Positions 63,945 to 64,000 of a stretch of DNA of 64,000 nucleotides are shown piece after piece. The stretch's first letter is position 1. Each line of letters starts with the position of its first letter. A program made the translations under genes and the position numbers. A model generated the notes under the pieces. It was not told where the DNA came from and ran no database searches. It saw only the letters and a program-made list of their open reading frames with translations. Source of the stretch: Halanaerobiales bacterium (GTDB lineage: Bacteria; Bacillota; Halanaerobiia; Halanaerobiales; DTU029); NCBI GenBank assembly GCA_029981855.1, contig JARRCS010000006.1, forward strand, positions 53,533 to 117,532, read 5' to 3'.

Positions 63945-64000
63945 ATTGAATTAGGTAACCTAAATTTTTCCTGGAGATGAACCTTAGAGTCATCAAAAAA

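Overview
The window looks like chromosome of an anaerobic, fermentative, low-GC Firmicute with an outer membrane, most likely of the order Halanaerobiales or a close relative. The points for this are a complete [FeFe]-hydrogenase maturation set (HydE, HydF, HydG), a Rex redox repressor, a tungsten-type aldehyde:ferredoxin oxidoreductase, a Bacillus-like tmk-darA-holB-ricT-yabA-rsmI-metG cluster and a long Gram-positive type SRP RNA next to dnaX. Against a monoderm, there is a MacAB-type exporter with two TolC-family proteins, and several Na+/H+-type antiporters fit a salt-adapted cell. No hydrogenase structural gene lies in the window.

Layout. 1-3 kb: start of a PfkB-type kinase at the edge, then an ABC importer (ATPase, permease, binding protein). 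3-10 kb: osmC, hydE, aspA, hydF, hydG and a TM1266-type regulator, all on the minus strand, preceded by a promoter with a near-perfect Rex operator and a leader that can fold as a terminator or an antiterminator. 10-12.5 kb: an intergenic small RNA candidate with a UCCUCC segment, then a two-component system. 12.5-17 kb: mnmA and a polar amino acid ABC importer whose operon contains a tandem structured repeat. 17-25 kb: a possible 28-residue peptide gene and an outer-membrane-type efflux operon with its own two-component system. 25-43 kb: housekeeping genes (rlmH, walJ, rex, metG, the tmk cluster, trxB, guaB) with an orphan cheB-cheR pair on the plus strand. 43-48 kb: ion antiporters, a CBS protein, a sugar kinase and a ComFB protein. 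48-53 kb: recR-ybaB-dnaX, SRP RNA, two tRNA-Ser, tadA and tRNA-Arg(ACG). 53-58.5 kb: a truncated HAD phosphatase, a 2-hydroxyacid dehydrogenase, an AOR with a ThiS/MoaD-like partner, and KDPG aldolase. 58.5-64 kb: a decayed accessory zone with an aroE remnant, a frameshifted DUF1670-like gene behind a predicted three-way-junction element, a GntR regulator, an IS200/IS605 copy with an abnormal C-terminus, and a dead integrase-type transposase.

How genes work together. Rex, encoded at 28.8 kb, probably senses NADH/NAD+ and represses the hydrogenase maturation operon at 9.9 kb. AspA inside that operon may supply ammonia for the H-cluster bridging amine. The 17.6-25.1 kb operon would form an inner-membrane MacB, periplasmic adaptor and outer-membrane duct system with its own sensor. 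A repeat family of about 35-75 bp (core reading CAACTGCAAATAGATGTT) sits in at least seven intergenic gaps, and some copies adjoin hairpins with variable stems and a constant nnGAT loop.

Caveat: all family assignments are by eye from motifs, and no database search was run. Starts were moved inward from the longest reading frame where a Shine-Dalgarno site and family alignment agreed.
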